The notes below the pieces were generated by a model. The model worked only from the letters and a program-made list of their open reading frames with translations, was not told the origin of the DNA and searched no databases. A program made the position numbers and the translations under genes. DNA of 64,000 bases. It comes from Lepidurus packardi (taxonomy: Eukaryota > Arthropoda > Branchiopoda > Notostraca > Triopsidae). Position 1 is the stretch's first letter. Each line of letters opens with the position of its first letter. The DNA lies in assembly GCA_023053545.1 (NCBI GenBank), contig JAKZAN010000005.1, forward strand, positions 7,130,001 through 7,194,000, written 5' to 3'. Below, one piece after another: positions 13,001-24,300 of this stretch.

Positions 13001-16000
13001 ACATTATCGTCCCGAGTTACAAGCGCAAACTACGCTAATTAATTTTACAGTTACCCGAGCTGGTTTGGAAGAGCAGTTGTTGGCAGAAGTGGTGCGCATG
13101 GAGAGACCGGACTTGGAACAGCGTAGAGTAGGTTGCGTTTACAGTCGAAGGAATTCGTGTTGATTTTTTCTTTTGGGGTTAGGCCGAGCTGATTAAGCAA
13201 GAGAACGATTTCAAAATTTCCTTGAAGAAACTGGAAGATGATTTATTGCTCCGTTTATCGAAAGCAGAAGGACAGTTTTTGGCAGACGCTTGTTTAGTGG
13301 ATTCGTTAGAAAACACCAAGAGAACTTCTACAGATATTGCGGCGAGAGCTTTGGAGGCTTCCAATGCTGCCGTGCTTATCAACGAAATAAGAGAATTATA
13401 TAGACCAGCAGCTTCTCGGGCTTCTTTGTTGTATTTCGTAATCAGTGAACTACATCAGCTCAATCCAATCTATCAATTCTCGTTGAAGGTGTGAAAACCA
13501 AGACGAGATGTTTAAAAAAAAAAATCATGACATGTTTTTTCTTCTTTTTCTGATACAGGCATTTGTAGGTGTTTTCCAGAAAGCTATCGAAAGAGCTGCT
13601 CCCTGTCATGAAGTGTCGACTCGCGTAAACCACCTCATTGAGGAAATAACCTACTCCATTTTCTCGTACACCTCCCGTGGTCTCTTTGAACAAGATAAGC
13701 TCGTTTTCACCGCCCAAATGGCTTTTCAGGTTTGAGCTTAACTTTTATAACCAGTTTATTATCTTCAGTTTTCTAATGTTAGATTTTATTGGCGGCTGGA
13801 GAAATTGACGCTATGGAGCTAGACTTTTTGTTACGTTTTCCCGTAAGCTCCAGCGTTTCGAGTCAAGTCGACTTCTTATCTCCGGCGTCATGGGGAGCTA
13901 TCAAAGGCTTGGCAGCGCTCGATGAGTTTAAGTAATAAAAAAAGAATAAGTTTAAAATTCCTACCTCCTCTCACAATCAAATAACAGGCATTTGGACCGT
14001 GATATCGAAACTTCCTCAAAAAGGTGGAAGAAAATAGTTGACTCGGAATGTCCAGAGAAGGAGAAACTACCACAGGAATGGAAAAGCAGGTCAACGTTGC
14101 AAAGGTTGTGCATTCTACGTGCATTACGCCCAGACCGAATGACATACGCTATAAGGTAGAAATAATAGAAAACTCGCTTTTTGAACTGTTAAATTTGCCT
14201 TGTCGATAGGCTTTTTATGGAAGAAAAACTGGGTTCCAAGTACGTAGAGAGTCGACCAATAGATATGGCTAAATGTTTTCAAGAAACCAGTCCCACCACT
14301 CCTCTATGCTTCATTTTATCGCCTGGAGTAAATCCCTTACAGGTAAATATAAATCTCAAAACCTTTTTGTACTAATTAGCTGGAACCTAAAATTCTAGGA
14401 AATTGAGTTGTTGGGGAGTAAATTAGGGAGGACTATCGAAAATGGCCGCATTCAAAGCGTTTCACTGGGACAAGGTCAAGAAGCAGTAGCTGAGCGTGCC
14501 CTTGAAGAAGCAGCAGTTCAGGGCCATTGGGTCATTCTCCAAAATATTCATTTAGTCAAGAAGTGGTTACACACGTTAGAACGTATCTTGGATCGTTTAG
14601 GAGAAACTGCCCATGTGGATTACCGCGTTTTTATCAGCGTAGAGCCTCCGTCTGCTAAAGAATCTCATGTCATTCCGCAAGTATGTCGAATCAGCATTCC
14701 GAATCACGATCCATGTGCTTTATTCCACTTTTCGCCTAGGGGCTTTTGGAGTCTTGCATCAAGTTGACGAGCGAGCCTCCAAGAGGCATTCAAGCCAATC
14801 TGCACCGTGCTTTAGATCACTTTGATCAAGACGCGCTCGAATTATGCTCTCGGGAAGCAGAATTTAAGACATTGCTTTTCGCGTTGTGCTATTTCCATGC
14901 CGTCGTTGCCGAAAGGAGGCAATTTGGACCCCAAGGCTGGAACAGACCGTATCCTTTCTCTTCTGGTGTGTATCCAATCTGTTTACGTTAGATTTGAGGG
15001 ACAATCTAAGTCGTTTTCCCTGTAGGTGATTTGACGATTAGTGTTAGTGTTCTTCACAATTATGTTGAAGCGGGTGGTGGACGTGTCCCATGGGAAGATT
15101 TGCGGTATTTGCTCGGCGAGATTATGTACGGCGGTCATATTACGGATGACTGGGATCGTAGGCTGTGCCGCGCTTATTTGGAAGAATTATTGCACCCTGA
15201 TTTGGTAAAGTAATTTTTAATCCAAGCTAGTATACTTAGAAAGAAGAATAATGAGTACAATAGCTTGATGGGGAGCTTATGTTAGCGCCTAACTTTCCTG
15301 CCCCTCCCAACCGAGATTACTCGGGGTATCATCGTTATATCGACGAAGCTTTACCACCAGAATCCACTCATTTGTACGGAATGCACCCAAATGCCGAAAT
15401 TGGCATTTTAAGCCGGGCTTCTGTACGAGTTTGTCAAGCTTTGCTGGGCTTACAACCCCGACAAGTCCATGTGGGTCCTGGATCGGGTGCAACGCGAGAC
15501 GAGAAGGTACAATCTTTGAATTCGAGTAGATACTTTCGAATACTCAATTGTATGTGTAGGTAAAGCAAATGTTGGATGATCTGTTGGAGAGAATTCCGGA
15601 GGAATTCGGCATGGGGGAAATACTTTCTCGAGTTGAAGAGCGAACGCCTTATATCATCGTTATAATGCAAGAATGCGAGCGTCTGAATTCGTTATTAGTC
15701 GAAATTCGGCGCTCGCTGCGGGAGTTGGACTTGGGATTAAAGGTACGATAAGGTGTCGCAGTACCTTTTAAGATAGACAATGTATTTACTTTCTAAAGGG
15801 TGAATTGACGCTATCGAGGGACATGGAAGAATTGGGTACGTCTTTATACATGGACCAAGTTCCGGTACGCTGGACCAAAATTGCGTATCCGTCGACGCTT
15901 GGTTTGATGGCCTGGGTTACAGACTTGCAGCAGCGACATAAAGAATTGGATACTTGGGTGTCCGATTTTCAGGTTAATATTTATAGTTTATTATATTGTC

Positions 16001-16522
16001 TGACACGTATTAGAAATTAGATGCCCCCATCCGTTTGGCTAGGAGGCCTGTTTAGTCCGCAAGCGTTTTTGACAGCAACAATGCAAACAGCGGCAAGAAG
16101 AGCAGAACTTCCTTTAGATCGGATGGCTCTTGCTATAGAAGTGACTAAGAAAACAAGGGAAGAAGTAACAGCGGCTCCCCGTGAAGGAGCATACATCCAT
16201 GGGTTGTGTCTCGAGGGTGCGAGATGGGATGCTGCAACGGGAGTTTTAACCGACCCCAAATTGAAAGAACTGTACCATCCCATGCCCGTCATTTATGTCA
16301 AAGTATTCACGACAGAAAATTGATTAACAAGTCTTGTACTAATGGATTCGAATTTTGTAGGCGGTAACCCAAGATAAGCTCGATGTAAGGCATACGTATG
16401 AATGCCCTGTATATAAAACGCCACAGAGAGGTGATACGTTTGTTTGGGCATTCCACTTGAAAACGAGGGACCGGTCAGCAAAATGGGTTTTAGCAGGAAC
16501 TGCTCTTCTGTTACAGACGTAA
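1012..16522 (+). CDS. DNAH9/11/17: Axonemal dynein heavy chain, outer-arm beta type
   Basis: ATP-driven motor of ciliary and flagellar outer arms. I place 31 exons totalling 13494 nt (4497 aa), close to human DNAH9. The long tail is followed by the linker and six AAA modules. Walker A sites are GPAGTGKT (AAA1, near residue 1864), GKAGTGKT (AAA2, near 2144), GPAGCGKT (AAA3, near 2471) and GVGGSGKQ (AAA4, near 2833). A coiled-coil stalk with the microtubule-binding domain begins near 3000, and the C-terminus ends [13 protein letters not shown], as in the DNAH9/11/17 group. Exons end at 1152, 1477, 1901, 2106, 3368, 4242, 5009, 7007, 7198, 8871, 9141, 10115, 10222, 11841, 12047, 12276, 12837, 13127, 13488, 13729, 13931, 14155, 14342, 14680, 14965, 15204, 15506, 15742, 15972, 16302 and 16522. 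Introns are 48-102 bp; the one at 1902-1953 is GC-AG. The start was chosen because the N-terminus aligns with DNAH9 and no upstream in-frame exon is evident. Confidence 0.95.
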
Positions 16523-16909
16523 AAATCTTTCTGTAGAAAACTCTATTACTTTTCCGTAAAAATCGTGCACTGCGGTTACATTTATTGCATATTCGCACCG
16601 ATTGTATTCTTGTTTTAGTCCAATACAGGAGTGCTTAGCCTTGATTTGTATTTAACTACATAGGCAGCTTTAGAGTAAGCCTTGGATACATTCATCATAG
16701 TTTTAAATTATACTAAAAAATTTCTTAAATGTATTGAACATTTTTTAATTAAATTTATTTCAATTCATTCTTTCAATTCCCATTCAAAATTTGGCGGGTT
16801 GCCAATTAGATGAAAAACTAGCCGATTGATGGCGTGTGAGGCAAGTCTGGCGCTCTTGTTTCCGTTCAAACTTTCAAAGAGATTGAATAAATAAGCAAAA
16901 TTAAGAGTG
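16523..16909. other. Dynein-HYLS1 intergenic spacer
   Basis: The 387-bp gap holds the dynein 3' UTR (an ATTAAA lies at about 16748) and the HYLS1 upstream region. A half X-box, GTTGCC, occurs at 16798-16803, but no matching second half follows. I see no other gene. Confidence 0.4.
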
Positions 16910-17793
16910 ATGGCAAGTTTACTTGTCTTAAACCCTGATAGCATAACTGAGAATGAGGTTCAAAGCATTCTAGCTGAGTTTGGTTATGAGAATATTCTTC
17001 CAGATCATTTACATCAGTTTATCACGGGTGAGGAAGAGTTAAATTAGATTCGAATGAACTCTCTTTATACTTTAAATACCTTATTTATTGTGCGGATGTT
17101 CGCTTAGATTTGAAGCGTATGATACGTCATGACCAGAAGCATAGCAATTTTCTTAGTAACTTAGGCAGTCTTGGTAACTTTGGTCATTCCCAGAACTCTG
17201 CACATTCCCATACGCAAGAAAAGGCTTCTAATACGAATGAAAGGAAATTGCCACCAACTGCACCTCCGCCGGGTTCCCTAGAAGATAAGCGATTCCTAGA
17301 AACTGAAGAAACTAAAAAGACACTAAAGCCAAACCGCTTTATTTTGTAAGTTTTACTTTCCCTAATCATATCATAGTATATCATCTTAGCTTTCATAAAT
17401 TTCCTGAAGTCCTGTGCAGAGGTTCATAATGCTGGAAACTTTTCTTATAGGAATGTGGATGGCCGTGATATTTCGGTAGAGGAATCCTTGAGTCTGGTCA
17501 AATCTCATTCCTGCGCTTCCGTCAGCGAGCAAATGCGCACCGCACAAACTACTTCTAGAACGTCTTCCTCATCGGAGGAAAAGGATACCGATCTATTGAA
17601 CAAACCTAATTTTAGAATGTCGACGGAAGTTAAGCGCAAAACTGCACAATCCCGCCCTAAAGACCTTCGGTTGCTTAAAGACCCAGTCCGACTGTATCAT
17701 TGGTACAATACTCATTGGCAACGTCATCCTCCACCTTCTAACCCTAAACAGGCTGCCGCCTTTCAACCTTCCCAGTTCAACTACCCCCATTAA
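16910..17793 (+). CDS. HYLS1: HYLS1 centriolar protein
   Basis: HYLS1 binds SAS-4/CPAP at centrioles and is needed to convert centrioles into basal bodies for cilium formation. Exons 16910-17027, 17108-17345 and 17451-17793 give 232 aa with consistent phases. The N-terminal block (ILAEFGYEN, then DHLHQFITDLKRMI across the first intron) fits the conserved N-terminal motif of HYLS1 proteins. The C-terminal HYLS1 box appears as KDPVRLYHWYNTHWQRH, corresponding to the DPVARYFEYKRDW pattern of vertebrate HYLS1. The middle is Ser/Thr- and Pro-rich and poorly conserved. The protein is shorter than human HYLS1 (299 aa). It lies 390 bp downstream of the dynein gene on the same strand. Confidence 0.85.
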
Positions 17794-18223
17794 GATCTTT
17801 CATCGTCTGAAGAGTGTCTGCTGGATCCTTTTAACTTTTTCATATGTTTATAGATTCTCATATCCCAACTTTAAATCCGTAACAATGACTCAGGCCTTCT
17901 AATGCGTGGGGTAGGAAACTACGTTTGTGCAAACAAACGTGGTAACAAATATCCGCTCAGTCATTTTCTTGGCCTTCTTATCTGTAAACTATTTCTGCTC
18001 TTCATAAGCCTGGGCTTGAACATACCATGTACACTTTTCAAGAAACTACTCCTACGGCTTCAAGCTCTTCCTTGCCGGGTTTCTCCGTCTGCTGAAGGGG
18101 AAGGAGGTCTTGGACAACATTGTCTCGTCCTCAAATCCTTAGCAATACAGCATAGACAGTCAAGCGTCAGCGGAGTCTCCAAGCTCAGAACCTTTTGGTC
18201 ATGTGCAAAAGCCCGTTTTCTGA
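17794..18223. other. HYLS1-sFRP intergenic spacer
   Basis: The 430-bp gap is AT-rich in its first part. A small open frame at 17902-18237 has no recognisable motif and poor coding character. An 8-bp palindromic element (acgtttgt/acaaacgt) lies around 17921-17938. I see no further supported feature. Confidence 0.3.
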
Positions 18224-19682
18224 ATGGCTGGAATTAAGCAGTTGCTCTGTTTGAATGGCGTAATTATTGCCGTATTCGTATGGGTAAACATGATCAGTGT
18301 GGTGTCTTGTGTAACTTCGCGACCAACATGGGGTGGTTCTCAAACATGCGAACCCATAAAAGTGCCTTTATGTATGAATATGCCTTATAATTTGACACGT
18401 TTGCCGAACTTATTACAACATGCGAACCAAGAAAATGTGTTTTTGGCGTTGGAGCAATTCGAAATCTTGCGGTGGACCCAATGTTCTCCTTACTTGGTTC
18501 GTTCGTATTGGCAAAAAGTTTACCTATGAAGCATTCCTTTCCAAGTGTTAGTAATCCGGTTTTCTGCCTTAACAGGTGTTTTTCTTATGCGCTGTTTATA
18601 CACCATTATGCACCCGTACTTTCCATAACTCACCTATTCCGCCTTGCAAAGAAGTTTGCGAAGCGGCATACAGTGGTTGTGAACCACTCTTGCAACGGTT
18701 TGGCTTAGCTTGGCCGGAATACCTGCAATGCCAACGATTTCCGTCCTATGACAACGGCGTTTGTATCAGTCCCGATGCCTTAATTAATTCTGGTAACGTT
18801 GAGTGTCGAATTCTGAGAAGAAACACTGCCTAATTTTCGGGTTCGAAAATGTAGAATCCTCTCCTAAGAAACGTTTCGCAGCCAAACCATGTCGCTGTTT
18901 CCGGAATCCGCGGCTAAAGCGTCGATTGTATAACAATCGAAAATTTGCTTATGGTAAGATTTATGATGTATGAAGTAATTCAATTTTGTATACAAGTATT
19001 TTTAGCTTTGCGGGGTATGGTACGCGTCACCGATACGTTTGGAGATCTTACGGTAACCAACGTACGCGTAATTGAAGTTTATAAGAAAAGCAAGGTACGA
19101 ATTGACCCCAATACTGAAGTTCTGTTATGGACCAACACTTCATGTGCCTGCCCACGACTAGAACCTGGTATACGAATAAAAATACCTTTTGCATTATTGC
19201 AGTTTTAGCGTTCATGACAAATGTTTATGAACATTAAATCTAGTGTGTATATTGAAATATGTGTGATGAAAAATCTGTTTAGAGATAACTTTAGACCTTT
19301 ACTTCATAGGTTTTCTTTTAACTTACTAGTTTTTACATGCTTTAGGCCGAGAATACTTCTTATTAGGCTTCGAAGATGCAGAAAACCAACGACTTTTACA
19401 TATTTCTTCCAGTTTGGCTTTAGAGTGGAGGAAGAAGTACGCCGTTTTGGTAAAGGTGATGAATTCAAGTAGGTCACAACGAATAAAACTTCTGACATTT
19501 CCTATTTGAATTTCTAGAATTGGGAAAAGGGCAGCAACCAAAAAGAGAAAGTTCGACATACCACCCTGGCGACTAGCGCATCGGCTCCGAAAACGAAAGC
19601 AACAATGAAATTGGCTACTACTGCGGCTACTACTCTTGTTGCTACTACATCTCCCAGAGGTATTCCGCGCAGAATGGGGTAA
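18224..19682 (+). CDS. SFRP: Secreted Frizzled-related protein
   Basis: Predicted extracellular Wnt modulator of 339 aa. Exons: 18224-18496, 18576-18792, 18855-18953, 19006-19167, 19346-19449 and 19518-19682. A hydrophobic signal peptide spans about residues 1-29. The Frizzled cysteine-rich domain starts at Cys42 (CEPIKVPLC) and includes CSPYLVFFLCAVYTPLC across the first intron, then PPCKEVCEAAYSGCEPLL. A Cys-rich netrin-like domain follows (PCRCF, then SCACPRLEPG, then YFLLGFEDAENQRLL), matching the FRZB/SFRP layout; no transmembrane helix is present, so this is not a Frizzled receptor. The last exon adds a Thr/Ala/Lys-rich tail of about 50 residues. Assignment to an SFRP subgroup (SFRP3/4 versus 1/2/5) is not possible by eye. 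Confidence 0.9.
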
Positions 19683-19897
19683 CCCTCAGTGAAATGCTTC
19701 GGAAGACGGTATTTCAACAAGTATGTGAACTGTATTGTTGGCTGTCTTTGAACTACACCAAATCTGCTGACTCGTCTTCACATAAACAGACTTTCGACAT
19801 ATAAGTTTAAGCAAAATTAAGACTTTGAAACGAAAAGAGAAAAACATGACGTCCACTTATAATACAATTAGAAGACTCTAGGTCATGGAATGTGTTT

Positions 19898-20884
19898 CTA
19901 AACTTTGTCGCCCATCTTCACTTTGGAAGTCTATATCAGAACACAACAAACAAGTTGAGAACAATTTCAAAGTAATAAAAAGATGGCACTTACCATAAGA
20001 ATGCCTACAATCAGACCAAACAAACCAATGGCACTACCGAAAATCTCAATAATGAGAATCTTTACGAAAAGGGATGCGTTCGCTGCATCAGACAAAGCTG
20101 CACCAGATCCTACAGCAGAAATACTCATAAAACCCTGAATAAGGTAATGCGGGAAGTTTTCCTTACCAACAATGCCGACAGCAATACCACACGCCAAGTT
20201 TACCACACCGACAGTCAAACCAGCACCGAACATGGCGTAACCAGAGAAGATATTCTTTTCTATGACGTTATAATCGCCAGCTACCGAAAATTGCTACGAG
20301 AAATAGATTATAAAAGCACCTAGTAGAGTTTGAAAACCGCATATTACCTCCAACATGCCGGATAAAACAATAGCTATAATAAGTCCGTAAATCGCGACAG
20401 CTTCGCAGAAAATGACCGAAATCAAGTTCTTGGTTTTGATACGTGGCGCTTTAACACCTCCTCCGATGATAGACGAGCCAGTGGTAAAGATGCCTCTAAA
20501 GTTCAAGGAAACCTTTAAAAGAGATATTTAAATAAATCAGAGAATATTACAAAGCTGCTCCGACTACGGATAAAGAAACAGATAACGCAATGCCAGTGGA
20601 TGCCCACATGTAAGGAGTTATAGATGTCAACCACCTAATGGGAATACGATCACAGAAGTATGCCTATTGTGGAATTATTTTTCTCTCTTACCAACCAAAG
20701 TCTATCCGTGTGCCTTTGCCAGTGACAGTATAGTATATTCCTGTAAGAAGAGAAGCACAGCATTAATAACGAGGTTAAAGATCCACAGCACAGAAAATGT
20801 TTTACCAAATATGACGGTAGTCACCAACAGAAGGAGTACGAAGGAATACGAATAAATGCCACGTGTTGAGTAGTACATGGCCAT
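19898..20884 (-). CDS. ATP6V0B: V-type proton ATPase 21-kDa proteolipid subunit c''
   Basis: Subunit of the membrane rotor (V0 ring) that carries protons across endomembranes. Seven exons, in transcript order: 20806-20884, 20692-20740, 20551-20634, 20348-20495, 20167-20293, 19994-20109 and 19898-19930 (636 nt, 211 aa). Conserved blocks include [40 protein letters not shown] with the proton-carrying Glu in CEAVAIYG, and [20 protein letters not shown]; the C-terminus is KVKMGDKV. The reading frame runs open through the 57-bp intron 20110-20166, which would otherwise look like a 19-residue insertion absent from the family. The start ATG at 20884 is the first Met that gives the expected N-terminal helix. 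Its 3' end converges on the sFRP gene, 215 bp away. Confidence 0.95.
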
Positions 20885-21386
20885 GATGCGCCCTGAATGT
20901 TCCTGACACACAGAGATTGATACAACGCTTGTATACTTGAATACTTTTCCACCAAATTCAGGAAATTAATCAGGACTTCCCAAATTTCGGGGTCGACTCA
21001 AAACAAATCACAAGATCAATCATGTGATATTCTTGCAGCGTTGTCTCCGTTCTAAACATCAGCTGAATTCTACATAATTAAAAATTTACTGAAAGTAGCT
21101 CATTCTAACGAATATCTACAATAAAATTTTAAATAACATTAAGTTATTCTTCTTTCTGACCTCGTTTAAATTGCCATTACATAAGTAGTAAAATACTTTA
21201 TGCTGACAACATTGCAATTGGCTCCGCCTGTTAGTTTACTATTCAGCGTGGTGTAAGTGTGTGACGACTTGCTGTTATAGTACTCAATTTTCAGTTTTCT
21301 TTTTGTTTCAGTTCAAAGTAAGCCCCGAAGCTCATTTACTTTCAACATTTGTATTATTTAAATTTTCATTTATTTTTAGAGCAACT
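20885..21386. promoter_or_regulatory. Divergent promoter region between ATP6V0B and SLC25A20
   Basis: The start codons of two oppositely oriented housekeeping genes are 502 bp apart, so their promoters must lie here. A 3' splice site ending at 21379, eight bases before the carrier ATG, suggests a non-coding first exon and a 5' UTR intron for SLC25A20. No recognised binding site was identified. Confidence 0.5.
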
Positions 21387-24300
21387 ATGGCCGACAAAAC
21401 AACAAGTCCAATTAAGAATTTTTTGGCCGGTGGTGTCGGTGGTGTTTGCACCGTCTTCGTAGGACACCCATTAGACACCATCAAGGTATTTAGTTTGTTC
21501 ATGACCGTACTTAAACACCTTAGATCTTAATCTATAATGAAATATAAAAGGTTCGCTTGCAAACCATGCCACGGCCCGCTCCTGGGCAACAGCCAATTTA
21601 TACCGGTACATGGGATTGTTTCAAGAAAACTGTGGCCGCGGAAAGCTTCAGAGGTCTTTACAAAGGTATTTCCTTCGATTTTTTTCTATGAAAAGTACAA
21701 CTTTTAATGAAGTTTTGATTTGCTTGCAGGAATGGGTGCTCCTATTACCGGAGTGACCCCCATATTCGCCATCAGTTTCCTGGGCTTTGGAATTGGCAAA
21801 CGTCTTCAGCAAAAAACGCCTAACGAGGAACTAACTGCCCTTCAGTTATTCAATGCTGGAGCTCTCTCTGGCGTGTTTACAACTATTTTAATGGGCCCTG
21901 GTGAACGAATCAAATGTTTATTACAAGTAAATCACTTCTACACTACTGTTTCGACCATTCTATGCGAGCAAAGCAGATGAACATTATTGGGTTACATATT
22001 AACAGCTATTAAGCCAAACTAAAAATATAACAGACCATAATGCCCAATTTTTGTGTGATTCCTCCCAGGTTCAAGCCGCCGCCACAACTGGTGCTCCTAA
22101 ATACGCCGGACCAATTGACTGCATCAAGCAACTATTTAAAGAAGGGGGCATTCGTTCCATCTACAGAGGCACCTTTGCCACGCTGCTTCGCGGTATGTGG
22201 CACCTAATCCATTTGTACTATAAACGCGTCGCTTGCTCAGAATTCTTTGCCTTTCTTCTTAAAAAGCAGGGCATCTTTCATCTTATCCTTCGTTTCTTCC
22301 ATTAAAAGCTTCAACGATTTCTTCGACAAGTTGGGCTGGAACCAAGCTACTGGAATCTTTTTTATCAGCTCCCCTAAATCAGTAGCCCCATAAACAGTCG
22401 ACTGTTGCTTTACTTCAGCCTCAATTGCAGCCTTGGTATCTTCTGTGGTCTGTTCTTGTTGCTGTAAGTCTTTAGTTGGCTGCGAAACGTCAAAAGCGAA
22501 GGAGCTAGTCGAGACTGCTTGCACAGGTGAAGCTTCAGGTATCTCGTTGCTCAACTCGCCCTCTTCCTCAGGCTCCCATAACTCGTCTTCTACTAATTCT
22601 TCCAGTTCAGGCTCAAAGTCAGGCTCAGTGACGTCTCTGTGCGCTTCATCAAAATCTGAATCCGTTTCGTCCATTTGTTCGTGGTCTTGCAGCAGTTTCT
22701 CGAGCTCTTCCGTCCGCGCTAGAATATCTGCCCATTCTTCATCCAAACCGTTCCGAGCTTTGGACACCGGGAGTTTGCTTTTGTTGCATTTGAGTCCTTT
22801 CCGTAAAGCGTCGAAGATATCCCAGCCATGGAACTTTTCCGGTGAAGCACATTTGGGGGCGACACGCTTGTCGTATTTGTAACGCGTTTTCTCCTTGCAC
22901 AGGGAAGTATTAGAAATGTGCGGCAGGCAAAGCCCGTGGTCGAGGACCTTGTTGATGGACGTAGGCCTCCAGTGCTGGAATCCAGCGGTGCAGGAACAAT
23001 GCCAGGGATTGTGTTCTAAGCGAATTAGCTTTGCGGACATTTTAGCAAAGATTTTCACTGGCAGGTGAGCCAAGCGGTTGTGGTGAAGCCAGAGTTCTCT
23101 GAGGGAGGGCATAGACTCGAATATTCCAGGCGGCACTTCAGCCAACTCGTTATTGGACAGGTCAAGCACTTGTAAATACTTCAACCCCTGAAATTAAAAA
23201 AAAAAAAAAAACATACTTGTAAAGTCTTCTTTCCCATAATAAATTAGCTTGTTTTTATCAAACTTAGGTAGTTAGTGTTACGTTTTGGTAAATTAATTTC
23301 TAGTAGCACGTTCCACTGGCTGCACTGGTGCAATATTTTTGGCCCTCAGTGTGTTAGACATGTATATCTTTACACATTGAATACAAAAAATATTGCAACA
23401 CTGCAGCCAGTGGAACGCGCCATAGTGCATTATTACCTGGAAAGAATCCATTGATAGGTGGTTTAGTTGGCAATGTCGCATGTCGAGTTTCTGCAGATTT
23501 GTCAAGTCGCTCAGAGCATCCGCTTCGATTCGAGGGACATTTCCACGGAGTATCAACTGCCGTAAGTTTTCTAGGCCTTCCCAAAGACTGCTGTCTAATA
23601 CGTCCAAACGTAGACCTTCTAAAGACAGATATTGCAAGGAGGATAAGCCTTGGAATGCGTGAGGGTAAATGGTGAGTTGTCCGTGGGCGTGACTCAAATA
23701 TAAACGAGTTAAGGCATTCAAAGGTTCGAAACTATTGGGGAAAACGTGTTCTAAGGGGTTGTAACGCAAATCAAGAACTTCTAGATGAGGTAACGGGGGA
23801 AAGGACATCTCGGACAAATGCGTAATATTATTGGCGGAGAGGTCCAAGAATCGAACGTTTTTGAGTCCTTGCAACTCCGCGGCTTGGAATTCAATTAGAT
23901 TGTTGCCTGGTAAGGATACGTTGAGAAGATTCGTCAAATTTTGAGAGTCAAAGATGGCAGGTAGAACTTGAAGATCGCTGTACTCGATGGTGAGGACGCG
24001 CAGATTAGTAAGGTTGTCAAGTAGCAGAGTTGATGGGATAGAACAGTTGTACAGTTTGAGATGAGTGAGATGAGAGAAATTAGCAAAAGTCGCCAAGTTG
24101 TCATCCTCGTAATCTAGGATAATAGTAGTTTGGCTAGTATTGTGCTCTAGTTTTTGCTTGACAAAATCCTCGTACGGAATTATGTCGATTTCCTCTTCAA
24201 AAGTCAAACTGGCTGCCGTACTCATTTCCCGGACTTTGTCAGTAACGTCAGTGGATTCCTTAGATCCGTTTTCGACGTCTGGTTGGGGATTGTTTTTCAA

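Noticed and set aside
23386-23417. miR-92-like seed in the 3' arm of the intron hairpin
   Set aside because: The arm reads TATTGCAACAC, whereas the miR-92/25 seed needs ATTGCAC; the match breaks within the seed.
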